From Deltaproteobacteria bacterium (lineage in GTDB: Bacteria; Desulfobacterota; Desulfomonilia; UBA1062), in NCBI GenBank assembly GCA_018433775.1, contig JAHDQN010000033.1, positions 1 to 64,000 of the forward strand: a stretch of DNA of 64,000 nucleotides, given 5' to 3'. The notes beneath the pieces are model-generated. The model was given only the letters and a program-made list of their open reading frames with translations, made no database searches and was not told the origin of the DNA. Every line of letters begins with the position of its first letter. The stretch's first letter is position 1. The position numbers and the translations under genes are program-made. Shown one piece after another: positions 8,552-17,594 of this stretch.

Positions 8552-8857
8552 TCATGAAAAGAGCAGGGTGAGAATATCCTGCTCGATATAGGTGAAGCGG
8601 ATGCCCATGCCGTTCTCGTCGGTTCTCGCCACAAACCCCTGTGCCCACAGGGGCTTGCCGATGAGCTGTCCGGTGTTGAGCCTCAGGGCCACATAGGCGT
8701 CTTTGGAAAGGGCTGACTCGGTCCGGAGGAAAATCCCGTTCCTGCTCACGTCCGCAATGGTTCCCGAGCCGGCATCCGTCATGGTGTCGGTATAGGTGAT
8801 GACGGCATCCATGGTGCCGGGAACCTTCACTCGGGTATTCCTCCGTCTGTTACGCAT
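8552..8857 (-). CDS. PilZ-domain protein
   Basis: A 101-residue single-domain protein. The N-terminus has RRRNTR (RxxxR type) and the body has DVSRNGIFLRT (D/NxSxxG type), the two elements that bind cyclic di-GMP in PilZ domains. Nothing is fused to it, so it would act as a diffusible receptor. It is convergent with the FTR gene and divergent from the histidine kinase at 9170. A GAF-GGDEF diguanylate cyclase is encoded near 61 kb, but a direct link is only speculation. Confidence 0.85.
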   Translation of the reverse strand: MRNRRRNTRVKVPGTMDAVITYTDTMTDAGSGTIADVSRNGIFLRTESALSKDAYVALRLNTGQLIGKPLWAQGFVARTDENGMGIRFTYIEQDILTLLFS

Positions 8858-9169
8858 CGCTCATTCACTCCGTGCCGGATAACCGCCGGGGAATCCATGG
8901 CGGCCGGGCAATCACGACAGGAAGAAACATCGCCGCGGCCGGCCTCTCTTCAGCACACCATCGTCATTGCAGGCAAACCTTCAAAAGATAGTATAATCCA
9001 TATGTCTCGCGGAATCAAGAAAATGCGCTGGCGCACCCCGCCATAATCTCCGGAAGATTGAATCCGTGATTTATGATATGATACATACGGTAATCCTGGT
9101 GAGCGGCAACGGAGCATGCCTTAAAAAGCGCCTTCCCGGGATTGAACCGGAGGCGGATGGTACGAGCAT
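8858..9169. other. Intergenic stretch, no gene seen
   Basis: The divergent spacer between the PilZ gene and the histidine kinase. TATAAT-like hexamers occur near 8993 and 9077 but no well-spaced -35 partner stands out. I see no hairpin or coding signal. Confidence 0.4.
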
Positions 9170-10915
9170 ATGCCGGCAGAAGAGACACGAAAAAGGACCC
9201 CTGTTGATAGAGGACGAGACACTTCTGGCAGCCGACTGGACTTCTCGCATCAGATCTCGCAGTATGCGTCCCGGGACAGGCCGAGGCCCGAGTTTCTGTC
9301 CGATGTGATGAGGCTCGTCCTCGAGCATTCCGGTTGCGACGCCGTGGAGACATGGCTGCATGACGGGGAGGATGAGTTTTGGTGCGAGGCCTTCAGACGG
9401 ATGGACGGCTCCGATGCCTTTACGATCGCCCCGGGCGGCGCGGATGCCGGGCGCGCGGACACGACCGGGAGGGGAAGCTGTCAGGATATCGAGGCATTAT
9501 GTACAGCCGTGTGGCAGAGCGATCCTTCCCGCGGATCATTCACCTGCACCAGGCACGGCAGCGTCTGGGTTCATGACCCGCGACGATTTTTTTCGCCGGA
9601 CGCGCACCCCGTGTTCTCGGGGGTATCCGGCGGCGACCACGCAGACGGCGGGTACCGGTCGCTGGTCATGGTTCCTCTGCGTTTCGGGAAGGAGCAGATG
9701 GGGTTCCTCGTGTTCAAGGGCAGAGACGAGAGCTCATTCGATCCGGTAAGGCTCGAGCACTTCGAAACCATTGCAGCCAAGTTCGAGCTCGCCCTGCTCC
9801 ACCAGTTCTCGCAGTCAAAGCTGCATGAGCGGGTCAAGGAGCTCACCTGCCTGTACGGTATGGCGAAGACTGCCTCCGATCCCGGCATGCCGTTCGAGCA
9901 GAAGCTGATGAACGTGGTCATGCTCCTCCCTCCTGCCTGGCAGTATCCCTCACGCGCAAGCGCCCGAATCGTGGTGGACGGGTATGCGTACCAGACGCCG
10001 TCGTTCACGCAAGGCGCCCATAAACAGACCGCCCCTGTGATGGTCAGGGGAAAAGACCGGGGGATGGTTGAAGTACACTACTCCGGCCAGGGGTCCTTTC
10101 CGGGGGAGAGCCCGTTCCTCGACGAGGAACAGAGCCTGATCAACAGCGTGGCGGGACAGATAGCGCAGATGATCGAGCAGCGAGAGGCGGAAATGATGAG
10201 GGCTGAGCTCCAGGACCAGCTGGCCAGGGCGGACCGTCTGGCTGCAATCGGCCAGCTTGCAGCCGGGGTGGCGCACGAGCTCAACGAGCCGCTGAACACC
10301 ATCCTGGGCTTTGCCCAGCTCATTCAGAAGATGGAAAATCTGCCCGCGAAGGCGCTCGAAGATGTCGGCAAGATCACCGGGGCATCTCTCCACGCGCGCA
10401 ACATCATTCGCGAGCTCCTCGTATTCGCCCGGCAGTCCGCCCCCTGCCTGGGCAGGGTGGATATCAACCGCATGGTGGAGGATGAGCTGAGCCTCTTCGA
10501 GTCCCTGTGCGGAAAGTCGGGTGTGGAACTCAGGCGCGTTCTCGCCCCCGGCCTTCCCGAGATCACGGCGAACAAGTCCCAGATGCTTCAGGTCATCTCC
10601 AACCTGATGGTCAACGCCCTGCAGGCCATGCCCGAAGGCGGCACGATCACCCTTGCCACCTCGTTCGACTCATCCGGTGTTTCCCTGATGGTGGAAGACA
10701 CGGGCATCGGTATGAGTGAAGAGGTGAAGAACAATATCTTTCTGCCCTTTTTCACCACCAAGGACGTCGATCAGGGTACCGGCCTGGGGCTTGCAGTGGT
10801 GCACGGAATCGTGACATCACACGGGGGCCGGATCGGGGTCGAGAGCGAACCCGGGAAGGGGGCCAGGTTTCTGCTGACCTTCCCGTACAGTCAGGCATCA
10901 GAGCAGGAGGAGTGA
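9170..10915 (+). CDS. GAF-domain sensor histidine kinase
   Basis: A 581-residue cytoplasmic kinase with no transmembrane segment. Residues about 30-210 form one GAF-like domain and about 215-340 a second GAF-like sensor segment. A coiled linker leads to the HisKA motif GVAHELNEPLNTILGF with the phospho-accepting His at residue 369. The ATPase domain follows with N-box VISNLMVNALQAMPEG, VEDTGIGM and GTGLGLAVVHGIV. The stop codon lies one base before the ATG of the NtrC-type regulator, so the two form a two-component pair. A soluble GAF sensor suggests an internal signal such as a metabolite or redox state. The start has GGAGG about 16 nt upstream, so a slightly later start is possible. Confidence 0.93.
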   Translation: MPAEETRKRTPVDRGRDTSGSRLDFSHQISQYASRDRPRPEFLSDVMRLVLEHSGCDAVETWLHDGEDEFWCEAFRRMDGSDAFTIAPGGADAGRADTTGRGSCQDIEALCTAVWQSDPSRGSFTCTRHGSVWVHDPRRFFSPDAHPVFSGVSGGDHADGGYRSLVMVPLRFGKEQMGFLVFKGRDESSFDPVRLEHFETIAAKFELALLHQFSQSKLHERVKELTCLYGMAKTASDPGMPFEQKLMNVVMLLPPAWQYPSRASARIVVDGYAYQTPSFTQGAHKQTAPVMVRGKDRGMVEVHYSGQGSFPGESPFLDEEQSLINSVAGQIAQMIEQREAEMMRAELQDQLARADRLAAIGQLAAGVAHELNEPLNTILGFAQLIQKMENLPAKALEDVGKITGASLHARNIIRELLVFARQSAPCLGRVDINRMVEDELSLFESLCGKSGVELRRVLAPGLPEITANKSQMLQVISNLMVNALQAMPEGGTITLATSFDSSGVSLMVEDTGIGMSEEVKNNIFLPFFTTKDVDQGTGLGLAVVHGIVTSHGGRIGVESEPGKGARFLLTFPYSQASEQEE

Positions 10916-10916
10916 A

Positions 10917-12284
10917 ATGACCAGCACCCGGAAGCACCGCATACTGGTGGTGGATGACGCACCCACAGCGCTCGACATTCTCGAGCGGAACCTTTCCTCC
11001 AGGGGATACCTGGTGTTCACCGCGTCGAACGTTGCCGATGCGGTCAGGATCCTCGAAGGCTCGCCCATGGACCTGGTCATCACGGACTACAAGATGCCCA
11101 AGATCAGCGGGCTCGATCTGATACGCCATATCAGGGAAAACTACCACGAGACCGAGGTGATCATGATCACCGGATACGCATCGGTGAAAGGGGCGGTGGA
11201 GGCGGTGAAGATGGGGGCGGAAGAGTATCTCGCCAAGCCATTCACCGATGAAGAGCTGTTCGCGGCCGTGCAGAGGGCGCTCAACAAGCGGGAGCTCAGG
11301 ACCATCGTCAAGGGCAGAAAACCCCGCATCGCCCCGAATTCCTACGGCATGATCGGAGAATCGTCCACCGTCCGGAACATGCTTGCACAGATCGAGAAGG
11401 CGGCCTCGTCTCCGGCGACCGTGCTCGTGCTGGGCGAGAGCGGAACCGGCAAGGAGCTCGTGGCCAGGGCCATTCACTACAGCAGCAAGAGGGCCGCTGC
11501 GCCGTTCGTTCCCGTCAACTGCGGCGCCATCCCGGAGAAGCTGCTCGAAAGCGAGCTCTTCGGGTACGTGAAGGGCGCGTTCACCGGGGCGAACGAGTCG
11601 CGGGCCGGTTTTTTCCAGACCGCCGACGGAGGCACCATCTTCCTGGACGAGATCAACGAGATGAGTCCGGCCATGCAGGTCAAGCTCCTGCGCGTGCTTC
11701 AGGACAAGCAGGTGTGCATGGTCGGAGCCCGGAAGACCCAGAAGATCGATGTCCGGATCGTCGCGTCGAGCAACAAGGACCTGCAGTCCCTGATACACAA
11801 GGATCTCTTTCGCGAGGACCTGTTCTTCAGGCTCAACGTCGTGTCGATCACGGTCCCGCCCTTGAGAAACCGGCAGGAGGACATCCCCCTTCTGGTCTCG
11901 CATTTCGGGGCCAAGTTCGCCCGTGAGCTGGGGAAGCCCGAACCGGTCTTCCCGGACGAAACCATGAGGATCTTCATGAACTACGCCTGGCCCGGAAATG
12001 TCAGGGAGCTGGAAAACCTTGTCCAGCGGTTGATCATCATGGCCGAGGGAAAGACCGTCAACATACCCGACCTGCCGTCCGTCATGCGGTTCTCCGCCCT
12101 GTCCGGGGCGGGCCCGTTCAGATCCCTGGCAGAGGAAGAGGCCGGCTACATTCGCAGGATCCTGGCGAGCGTGGGAGGGAACAAATCCCGCGCCGCCGAG
12201 ATACTCGGCATCGACCGCAAGACCCTGAGGGAAAAGATCAAGCAGGCTCGCACTCCTGAAGACAAGCCCTCCGGCAATCGGTGA
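10917..12284 (+). CDS. NtrC-family sigma-54-dependent response regulator
   Basis: The 455-residue protein has three domains. The receiver domain (1-120) carries the phosphorylation Asp at residue 57 in VITDYKMPK. The AAA+ domain (about 145-370) has Walker A GESGTGKE, the sigma-54 contact loop GAFTGA near residue 220 and Walker B TIFLDEIN. The C-terminal Fis-type helix-turn-helix is [19 protein letters not shown]. It is encoded one base after its kinase. A 19-nt perfect palindrome begins 13 nt after its stop and a sigma-54 promoter lies about 185 nt downstream in front of the NuoEF/GltD/GltB operon, which is the probable target. Confidence 0.95.
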   Translation: MTSTRKHRILVVDDAPTALDILERNLSSRGYLVFTASNVADAVRILEGSPMDLVITDYKMPKISGLDLIRHIRENYHETEVIMITGYASVKGAVEAVKMGAEEYLAKPFTDEELFAAVQRALNKRELRTIVKGRKPRIAPNSYGMIGESSTVRNMLAQIEKAASSPATVLVLGESGTGKELVARAIHYSSKRAAAPFVPVNCGAIPEKLLESELFGYVKGAFTGANESRAGFFQTADGGTIFLDEINEMSPAMQVKLLRVLQDKQVCMVGARKTQKIDVRIVASSNKDLQSLIHKDLFREDLFFRLNVVSITVPPLRNRQEDIPLLVSHFGAKFARELGKPEPVFPDETMRIFMNYAWPGNVRELENLVQRLIIMAEGKTVNIPDLPSVMRFSALSGAGPFRSLAEEEAGYIRRILASVGGNKSRAAEILGIDRKTLREKIKQARTPEDKPSGNR

Positions 12285-12297
12285 ATATCTCACCAGG

Positions 12298-12316
12298 TGG
12301 GGAGAATCTCCCCACT
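12298..12316. promoter_or_regulatory. Palindrome, candidate enhancer site for the NtrC-type regulator
   Basis: GTGGGGAGAATCTCCCCAC is a perfect palindrome (9 bp arms around one base). It lies about 150 nt upstream of the sigma-54 promoter, a typical distance for an upstream activating site. It could also fold as an RNA hairpin with an AAT triloop after the regulator's stop, but only TTT follows, so it is a poor terminator. Confidence 0.6.
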
Positions 12317-12467
12317 TTCAGATCACGGCTCTTTCTGTCTGCATGGGTGGCCGCCAGGTATCGCGGAATTGCCTATCATCCAATAAACCCAATAAAAACA
12401 TAGTAATAAACGCAATTACAAGGATCCCTGCGGTCCGTGCATCTCCGGCGGTCCTCCAAGATACGTC

Positions 12468-12483
12468 AGGCATATTTCTTGCC
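12468..12483 (+). promoter_or_regulatory. Sigma-54 promoter (-24/-12)
   Basis: AGGCATATTTCTTGCC fits the consensus TGGCAC-N5-TTGCA: GG at 12469-12470, TTGC at 12479-12482, and exactly 10 nt between GG and GC. Transcription would start near 12494, about 30 nt before the ATG at 12524. An NtrC-type activator is encoded directly upstream. Confidence 0.8.
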
Positions 12484-12523
12484 CAATGATCATGACACAC
12501 GAACAAGAAACAGGGGGTGCGAC

Positions 12524-12817
12524 ATGCCCGAAAGGTACGAGGGGCTCTGTTCTACCTGCAAATACTCATCGCGGTGCACCTTAACAAAGGCACCCGGGCA
12601 GGGCGTTCATTTCTGCGAGGAGTATGAAACGGGCGACGGGTCGGATTCCGGCAGGAGTGGCGGAAGCCGTGCCGGGGCCGCCAAGCGCATGAGCCCGGAT
12701 ACTGGGCCCCGTGCGCCGGGTGCGGTTCTTGGTCTGTGCGGTAACTGTGCCCACCGTGATATATGCCGCCTTCCGCGCCCTGAATCGGGCGTGTGGCATT
12801 GCGAAGAATACGAGTAA
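12524..12817 (+). CDS. Duplicated cysteine-motif small protein, first gene of the sigma-54 operon
   Basis: A 97-residue protein that I do not recognise by name. It holds two copies of one motif, GLCSTCKYSSRCTL...HFCEEYE near residues 6-29 and GLCGNCAHRDICRL...WHCEEYE near residues 73-97, joined by a Gly/Ser/Arg-rich linker. Each copy has the spacing C-x2-C-x5-C and a final Cys before EEYE, so each could bind a zinc ion or an iron-sulfur cluster. AGGGGG lies 6-7 nt before the ATG at 12524. It is the first gene after the sigma-54 promoter, followed by NuoE after 50 nt, which suggests an accessory, assembly or electron-transfer role for the enzyme complex. Confidence 0.72.
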   Translation: MPERYEGLCSTCKYSSRCTLTKAPGQGVHFCEEYETGDGSDSGRSGGSRAGAAKRMSPDTGPRAPGAVLGLCGNCAHRDICRLPRPESGVWHCEEYE

Positions 12818-12867
12818 GGGGCGTGACTCGGATGTAGAAAAGTCCGCTCGAGGAGAAAGAGGGGAAC

Positions 12868-13737
12868 ATGGATACGAAAGGCATTCTTGATATCATTCAG
12901 CACAACGGTGAGAACCAGGCTGGACTCATTGCCATCCTCGAAGAGATTCAGGCGGAGTATTCCTATCTCCCCGAGGAGGCCTTAAGGCTGGTGGCGAAGG
13001 AGACGGGGCGATCGTTGGCGGATGTCTACGGTGTCGCCACGTTCTACAAGGCCTTCAGTCTGAAACCGAAAGGCAGGCACTGCATATCGGTCTGCCTCGG
13101 TACTGCGTGCCATGTGCGCGGCGCTCAGAAAATCGTGGAGGAATTCTCGCAGGAGCTCGGGATAAAACCGGGCGAGACCACGTCCGACAACGAGGTCACC
13201 CTCGAGACGGTCAACTGCCTCGGAGCCTGCGCCCTGGGCCCGACAGTGGTCGCGGACGGGCACTATTTCCCGCACGTGAGCAGGAACAAGGTGAGTGACA
13301 TCGTCGACGCGGCCAGGAACGGCCTGGAAACGCTCGATGGGAAAACCGACGGAAGGGTTTTCCCGTTGCAGGTTTCCTGTCCGGTATGCAGGCAGAGTCT
13401 CATGGATCCCGACCATCACATCGACGGCCATCCGTCCGTTACGCTCGATGCTTCATTCAACGGCAGGAAAGACCGAGTGCATCTGTCCTCTCTCTACGGA
13501 AGCCGCGCCCCCGCATCGGGAAACGGGGTTCCGCACAACAGTGTCACCCGGCTCCATTGCCCGCATTGCCAAAGCGAAATACCGAGCTTTTCCGACTGCC
13601 TGGAATGCGGCTCCCCCATGGCGGCCCTCTATATCCGAGAAGGCTGCACGTGGGAGGTGTGCACGCGCCGGGGATGCCAGGGGCACATGCTGAATCTCAA
13701 CCAGATCGACCTGCTCAAGAACGATGAAGGGAAATGA
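12868..13737 (+). CDS. NuoE-like [2Fe-2S] subunit with C-terminal zinc-ribbon extension
   Basis: A 289-residue protein. Residues 1-155 are the thioredoxin-like 24-kDa subunit of complex I and bifurcating hydrogenases, with four cluster ligands in CLGTAC near residue 77 and CLGAC near residue 119. The last 120 residues are an extension with CPVC near 171, HCPHC and CLECG near 230-250, and CTRRGC near 270, which looks like one or two zinc ribbons. Typical NuoE/HydC proteins are about 160 residues and lack this tail. It would relay electrons at the NADH-oxidising NuoF-like subunit encoded 1 nt downstream. The function of the tail is unknown. Confidence 0.9.
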   Translation: MDTKGILDIIQHNGENQAGLIAILEEIQAEYSYLPEEALRLVAKETGRSLADVYGVATFYKAFSLKPKGRHCISVCLGTACHVRGAQKIVEEFSQELGIKPGETTSDNEVTLETVNCLGACALGPTVVADGHYFPHVSRNKVSDIVDAARNGLETLDGKTDGRVFPLQVSCPVCRQSLMDPDHHIDGHPSVTLDASFNGRKDRVHLSSLYGSRAPASGNGVPHNSVTRLHCPHCQSEIPSFSDCLECGSPMAALYIREGCTWEVCTRRGCQGHMLNLNQIDLLKNDEGK

Positions 13738-13738
13738 T

Positions 13739-16700
13739 ATGAAGACATTTCAGACTGTCTCGGAATTCAACGCGTACCGCACTGCAATCATGGACAGTAC
13801 GAAAGACAAGAAGCCCTGCATTGTCATCTGCGGAGGGACCGGCGGTCAGGCCAGCGGCTCCAATGATCTGATCCGGATTATCAAGCGCCGGATTCTGGAG
13901 CAGAACCTGCATGACAAGCTCTCGCTCAGGGTCACCGGCTGTCTTGGTTTCTGTGAAATGGATCCGTTCATCATCGTCGAGCCGGGATACAACCTGTACC
14001 CGAAGCTCAAGATGGAAGATGTGCCCAGGATCATCGACGCGGCCGTCAAAGGCGAGGTGGTCGAGGAGCTCCTGTACCGGGAGCCCGGTTCCACCGTCAA
14101 ACGCTTTTCTCAGCAGGAGATCCCTTTTTTCCAGGGGCAGACCAGGATCGTTCTCGGCCAGAACCAGAACCTCGATCCCATACGGATCTACGATTACCTG
14201 AGGATGGGAGGCTACGCGGCACTGGAACAGGCACTGGGAAAACCGGATCATGAATGGATCGTCCACGAGATCCTCCGTGCCGGGCTTCGCGGCCGGGGCG
14301 GGGCCGGATTCCTGACCGGGAAGAAATGGGAGCTGGCGAGAAATGCAGGCGGATCGGGCAGGAAATATATCATCTGCAACGCCGACGAGGGCGACCCCGG
14401 CGCGTATATGGACCGGAGCATGCTGGAAGGCAACCCCCACGCGATCATCGAGGGCATGATCATCGCCGCTCTCGCCATAAAAGCCACCCACGGCATCATC
14501 TATGTGCGCACCGAATATCCCCTGGCCATCAAGCATGCGACGATTGCAATGAGGCAAGCCCGCAGCCTGGGACTCCTGGGCAGGAATATCCTGGGGCAGG
14601 GAATCGATTTTGACATAGAGATCTTCCAGGGGGCCGGCGCATTCGTCTGCGGCGAGGAAACGGCGCTCATCAAGTCCATCGAGGGAAAGATGGGCGAGCC
14701 GCGCCAGCGTCCGCCCTATCCGATCGCGAAGGGGCTTTTCGGCCATCCCACCTGCATAAACAACGTCGAGACCCTGGCGAATGTCCCCTACATCGTCAAT
14801 CACGGTGCCGAGGCGTATGCCGGGATCGGTGTTGAGAACAACACGGGCACGAAGATCTTCTCCCTGGTCGGAAAGATCAAGAACACCGGCCTCGTCGAGG
14901 TCCCGCTGGGGACTCCCATCAGCAAGGTGGTGCACGAGATCGGCGGCGGCCCGGTCGGCAATGCGAAGATCAAGGCCATACAGACCGGGGGACCTTCGGG
15001 GGGGTGCATACCCGCGTCCATGTTCGACCTGCCCATCGATTACAACAGCCTGGCAAAGGCCGGCTCGATCATGGGCTCGGGCGGCATGATCGTCATGGAC
15101 ATGAATACCTGCATGGTGGATGTCGCCAAGTATTTCATGAGCTTCCTGAAAGAGGAGTCGTGCGGGAAATGCTTTACCTGCCGCAAGGGAACACAGCGCA
15201 TGTACGAGCTCCTCGAGGACATCACGCTCGGCAGGGGAACACCTGAGCACCTGACCCTGCTGGAGGAACTTGCGCAGACGGTCAAGGACACCACCATGTG
15301 CGGTCTGGGCCAGTCCTCGCCGAACCCGGTCCTGAGCACGCTCAGGTATTTCCGTGAGGAATACGAGCGCCACATCAACGACAAGCGCTGTGATGCGTTT
15401 GTCTGCAAACAGCTGACCGGGGCCCCCTGCCAGGCCGCGTGCCCGGTGGATACGGAGCCGTGGAGATATGTCGCCCTGGTGGAAAAAGGCGATTACGAGG
15501 GGGCATACCGGGTCATCCGTTCCGCCAATCCCTTCCCGGCCGTGAGCGCCAGGGTGTGCGACCGCAAGTGCGAAAGCCGCTGCAGTTTGGGAGCGGGCGG
15601 AGGAGAGGCCGTTGCCATCCGCGCGCTGAAGCGGTTTGTCACCGACCGGGTCGAGCCTTCGGTCTACAGGCCGGAGCCGGCGGAGGACAAGGGCAGGAAG
15701 GTGGCGGTCATCGGAGCCGGCCCGGCCGGAATCACGGCCGCTCACCAGCTCTCCCTGCTCGGATACCGGATCACGGTGTTCGAGGCGGAAAAGATCCCCG
15801 GCGGCATGCTCACCTGTTCCCTGCCGGCATACAGGCTGCCCAGGGACATCGTCGAGAAGGAAATAGAAGGACTCATGAACAAAAACATCTCGATCGAGTA
15901 CGGCCGCGCCCTGGGAAAGGACGTGACCATACAGAGTCTGCTGTCCCAGGGATTCGAGGCCGTGTTCCTGGCCATGGGTGCGCACGAGAGCTTGCGGCTG
16001 GGGCTGGAGAATGAAGACGTGGAAGGGATCTTCCCCTCGATCGAGTTCCTGAAGGACTTCAACATGAGAGGAAAAGAACTTGCGCGCGGACACGTGGGGG
16101 TAATCGGCGGCGGGAACTCGGCCGTGGATGCCGCGAGGATCGCATTGCGGCAGAAGGAGGTAACGGGAGTGACCCTGTTCTATCGGCGCACCCGAGACGA
16201 GATGCCCGCGCATGAAGAAGAGATCGAGGCGGCCCTCGAAGAGGGTGTCAGGATCGAGACCCTCGTCTCGCCGATAAAGGTCCATGCCGGAGAAGGCCGT
16301 CTCGCCGGCATCGAATGCGTGAAAAACCGGCTGGGCGGTATAGATGCCTCCGGGAGGCCCACACCCGTCCCGATTCCGGGAAGCGAATTCACAGTGAATC
16401 TGGACACGCTCGTCGTCGCCATCGGTGAAAGACCCGGGAGCGGACCCCTTGCATCGATGGGGCTGGAAGTCGACAAAGGCGGCAGGGTGAAGGCAGACAG
16501 AAACACCCTTGAAACGAGCACAAAAGGGGTCTTCGCGGGCGGCGATCTCGTGACCGGGCCCAATACCGTCATCGATGCCGTCGCATCCGGCAAGAAGGCC
16601 GCGCACATCATCGGCCGGTTCCTGAGCGGACAGCCGCTCGTCGAGCCGGCGAGACCCAAGCTGCCGGGCGTGTACATCGAGCCCGCGGTGTTCGAGGAGT

Positions 16701-16906
16701 CCGGGGAAGCGCCTCCCCGCGCCGTCCCGGCCTCATTGCCCGTCTCTGAACGGGTGATGAACTTCCGCGAGGTGGAATCGGCCCTGACCGAGGAGCAGGC
16801 GCGGACGGAATCCAGGCGGTGTTTGCGATGCGATCTGGAATTCACCATGCAACAACCGGCGGAAAAGACGGCAGGCGCCGCAATTGGAGGAGTACGACAT
16901 GATTAA
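13739..16906 (+). CDS. NuoF fused to GltD/NfnB-like FAD-NAD(P)H oxidoreductase
   Basis: A 1055-residue fusion. Residues 1-110 are a thioredoxin-like [2Fe-2S] domain with C31, C68 and C72, but the usual second Cys is Gly36 (CGGTGGQASG). Residues 115-545 are the NuoF core, with GRGGAGF and CNADEGDPGAY for NADH/FMN and ESCGKCFTCRKG plus a later Cys for a 4Fe-4S cluster. Residues 555-635 are a GltD-type Fe-S domain (CKQLTGAPCQAACP, RVCDRKCESRC). Residues 645-985 hold the two nucleotide folds of GltD/NfnB (VAVIGAGPAGITAA, GVIGGGNSAVDAA, GVFAGGDLVTGPNTVIDA), ending in RRCLRCD. I chose the ATG at 13739, with AAGGG 7-8 nt upstream. It overlaps the next gene by 8 nt. The architecture suggests an enzyme using both NADH and NADPH, as in Stn-type or Nfn transhydrogenases. 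Confidence 0.92.
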   Translation: MKTFQTVSEFNAYRTAIMDSTKDKKPCIVICGGTGGQASGSNDLIRIIKRRILEQNLHDKLSLRVTGCLGFCEMDPFIIVEPGYNLYPKLKMEDVPRIIDAAVKGEVVEELLYREPGSTVKRFSQQEIPFFQGQTRIVLGQNQNLDPIRIYDYLRMGGYAALEQALGKPDHEWIVHEILRAGLRGRGGAGFLTGKKWELARNAGGSGRKYIICNADEGDPGAYMDRSMLEGNPHAIIEGMIIAALAIKATHGIIYVRTEYPLAIKHATIAMRQARSLGLLGRNILGQGIDFDIEIFQGAGAFVCGEETALIKSIEGKMGEPRQRPPYPIAKGLFGHPTCINNVETLANVPYIVNHGAEAYAGIGVENNTGTKIFSLVGKIKNTGLVEVPLGTPISKVVHEIGGGPVGNAKIKAIQTGGPSGGCIPASMFDLPIDYNSLAKAGSIMGSGGMIVMDMNTCMVDVAKYFMSFLKEESCGKCFTCRKGTQRMYELLEDITLGRGTPEHLTLLEELAQTVKDTTMCGLGQSSPNPVLSTLRYFREEYERHINDKRCDAFVCKQLTGAPCQAACPVDTEPWRYVALVEKGDYEGAYRVIRSANPFPAVSARVCDRKCESRCSLGAGGGEAVAIRALKRFVTDRVEPSVYRPEPAEDKGRKVAVIGAGPAGITAAHQLSLLGYRITVFEAEKIPGGMLTCSLPAYRLPRDIVEKEIEGLMNKNISIEYGRALGKDVTIQSLLSQGFEAVFLAMGAHESLRLGLENEDVEGIFPSIEFLKDFNMRGKELARGHVGVIGGGNSAVDAARIALRQKEVTGVTLFYRRTRDEMPAHEEEIEAALEEGVRIETLVSPIKVHAGEGRLAGIECVKNRLGGIDASGRPTPVPIPGSEFTVNLDTLVVAIGERPGSGPLASMGLEVDKGGRVKADRNTLETSTKGVFAGGDLVTGPNTVIDAVASGKKAAHIIGRFLSGQPLVEPARPKLPGVYIEPAVFEESGEAPPRAVPASLPVSERVMNFREVESALTEEQARTESRRCLRCDLEFTMQQPAEKTAGAAIGGVRHD

Positions 16907-17570
16907 TCTCACGATCAACGGGCTGGCCGTGTCTGTGGAAAAAGGATCGACAGTCCTTGAAGCGGCTCAGTTTCTGGGTTTCCCCATCCCGACGCTCTGT
17001 CATCACGAGGGGCTCACTCCCTACGGGGCGTGCAGGCTCTGCGTCGTGGAGATCGGCGAAGGTCCGGGTGCCAGGCTCGTCTCGTCATGCACCTATCCCG
17101 TCGAGGAGGGGCTCAAGGTCCGGACCGCCTCCGAGCGGGTCGTGCGGGCCAGAAAAATGATCATCGAGCTGCTGCTGGCGTCGTGTCCGCAGTCCAAGGT
17201 CATCCAGGACCTGGCCTCGGCGCATGGAGTCAGAACGCAGCGCTTCAGGCAGGAATACGAAGACTGTATCCTCTGCGGGTTGTGCGTGCGGATGTGCTCC
17301 GAGCAGATGATGGCCGGAGCCATCGGGTTCCGCGGCCGCGGCACCGAGCGCAGCATCGGCACCCCCTTCGACGTGCAGTCGGACGTCTGCAGGTTCTGCG
17401 GTGGATGCATGCATATCTGCCCGGCGTGCCAGCTCAGGTGCACGTACAACCAGCCGGAGAAAGCTATCTGCAACGCGTGTGCGAACCTGGCGCCGCCTTG
17501 CATCGAAAAGGAACAGTATGGCGACATGATGTGCTACATGAACCCGTGTGTTGCCTGTGAAATAAAATAA
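16899..17570 (+). CDS. NuoG/HydA-N-like iron-sulfur protein
   Basis: A 223-residue electron-transfer protein. The N-terminus is a plant-type [2Fe-2S] ferredoxin (LCHHEGL, GACRLC, SSCTYP), followed by a helical linker and two 4Fe-4S motifs, CILCGLCVRMC near residue 120 and VCRFCGGCMHICPAC near 161. The C-terminus adds a cysteine-rich tail with CNACANLAPPC, MMCYMNPC and CEIK. This matches the N-terminal part of NuoG and of the hydrogenase subunit HydA but with no molybdopterin or H-cluster domain. The start at 16899 has GGAGGAG 6 nt upstream and overlaps the previous gene. It probably wires the NuoEF module to the FMN protein encoded next. Confidence 0.88.
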   Translation: MINLTINGLAVSVEKGSTVLEAAQFLGFPIPTLCHHEGLTPYGACRLCVVEIGEGPGARLVSSCTYPVEEGLKVRTASERVVRARKMIIELLLASCPQSKVIQDLASAHGVRTQRFRQEYEDCILCGLCVRMCSEQMMAGAIGFRGRGTERSIGTPFDVQSDVCRFCGGCMHICPACQLRCTYNQPEKAICNACANLAPPCIEKEQYGDMMCYMNPCVACEIK

Positions 17571-17594
17571 GACGCGATAAAGGAGAGGAAGTAT

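Noticed and set aside
12298..12316. Palindrome as a simple Rho-independent terminator
   Set aside because: Only three T follow it, the arms meet with a single central base, and a sigma-54 promoter sits at enhancer distance; a DNA site is more likely, though a double role is not excluded.
13715..16606. A 963-codon open frame on the minus strand opposite the NuoF-GltD fusion
   Set aside because: It is a GC-rich codon-bias shadow: the translation is Arg/Gly/His-rich without family motifs, while the plus frame has intact NuoF and GltD motifs throughout.
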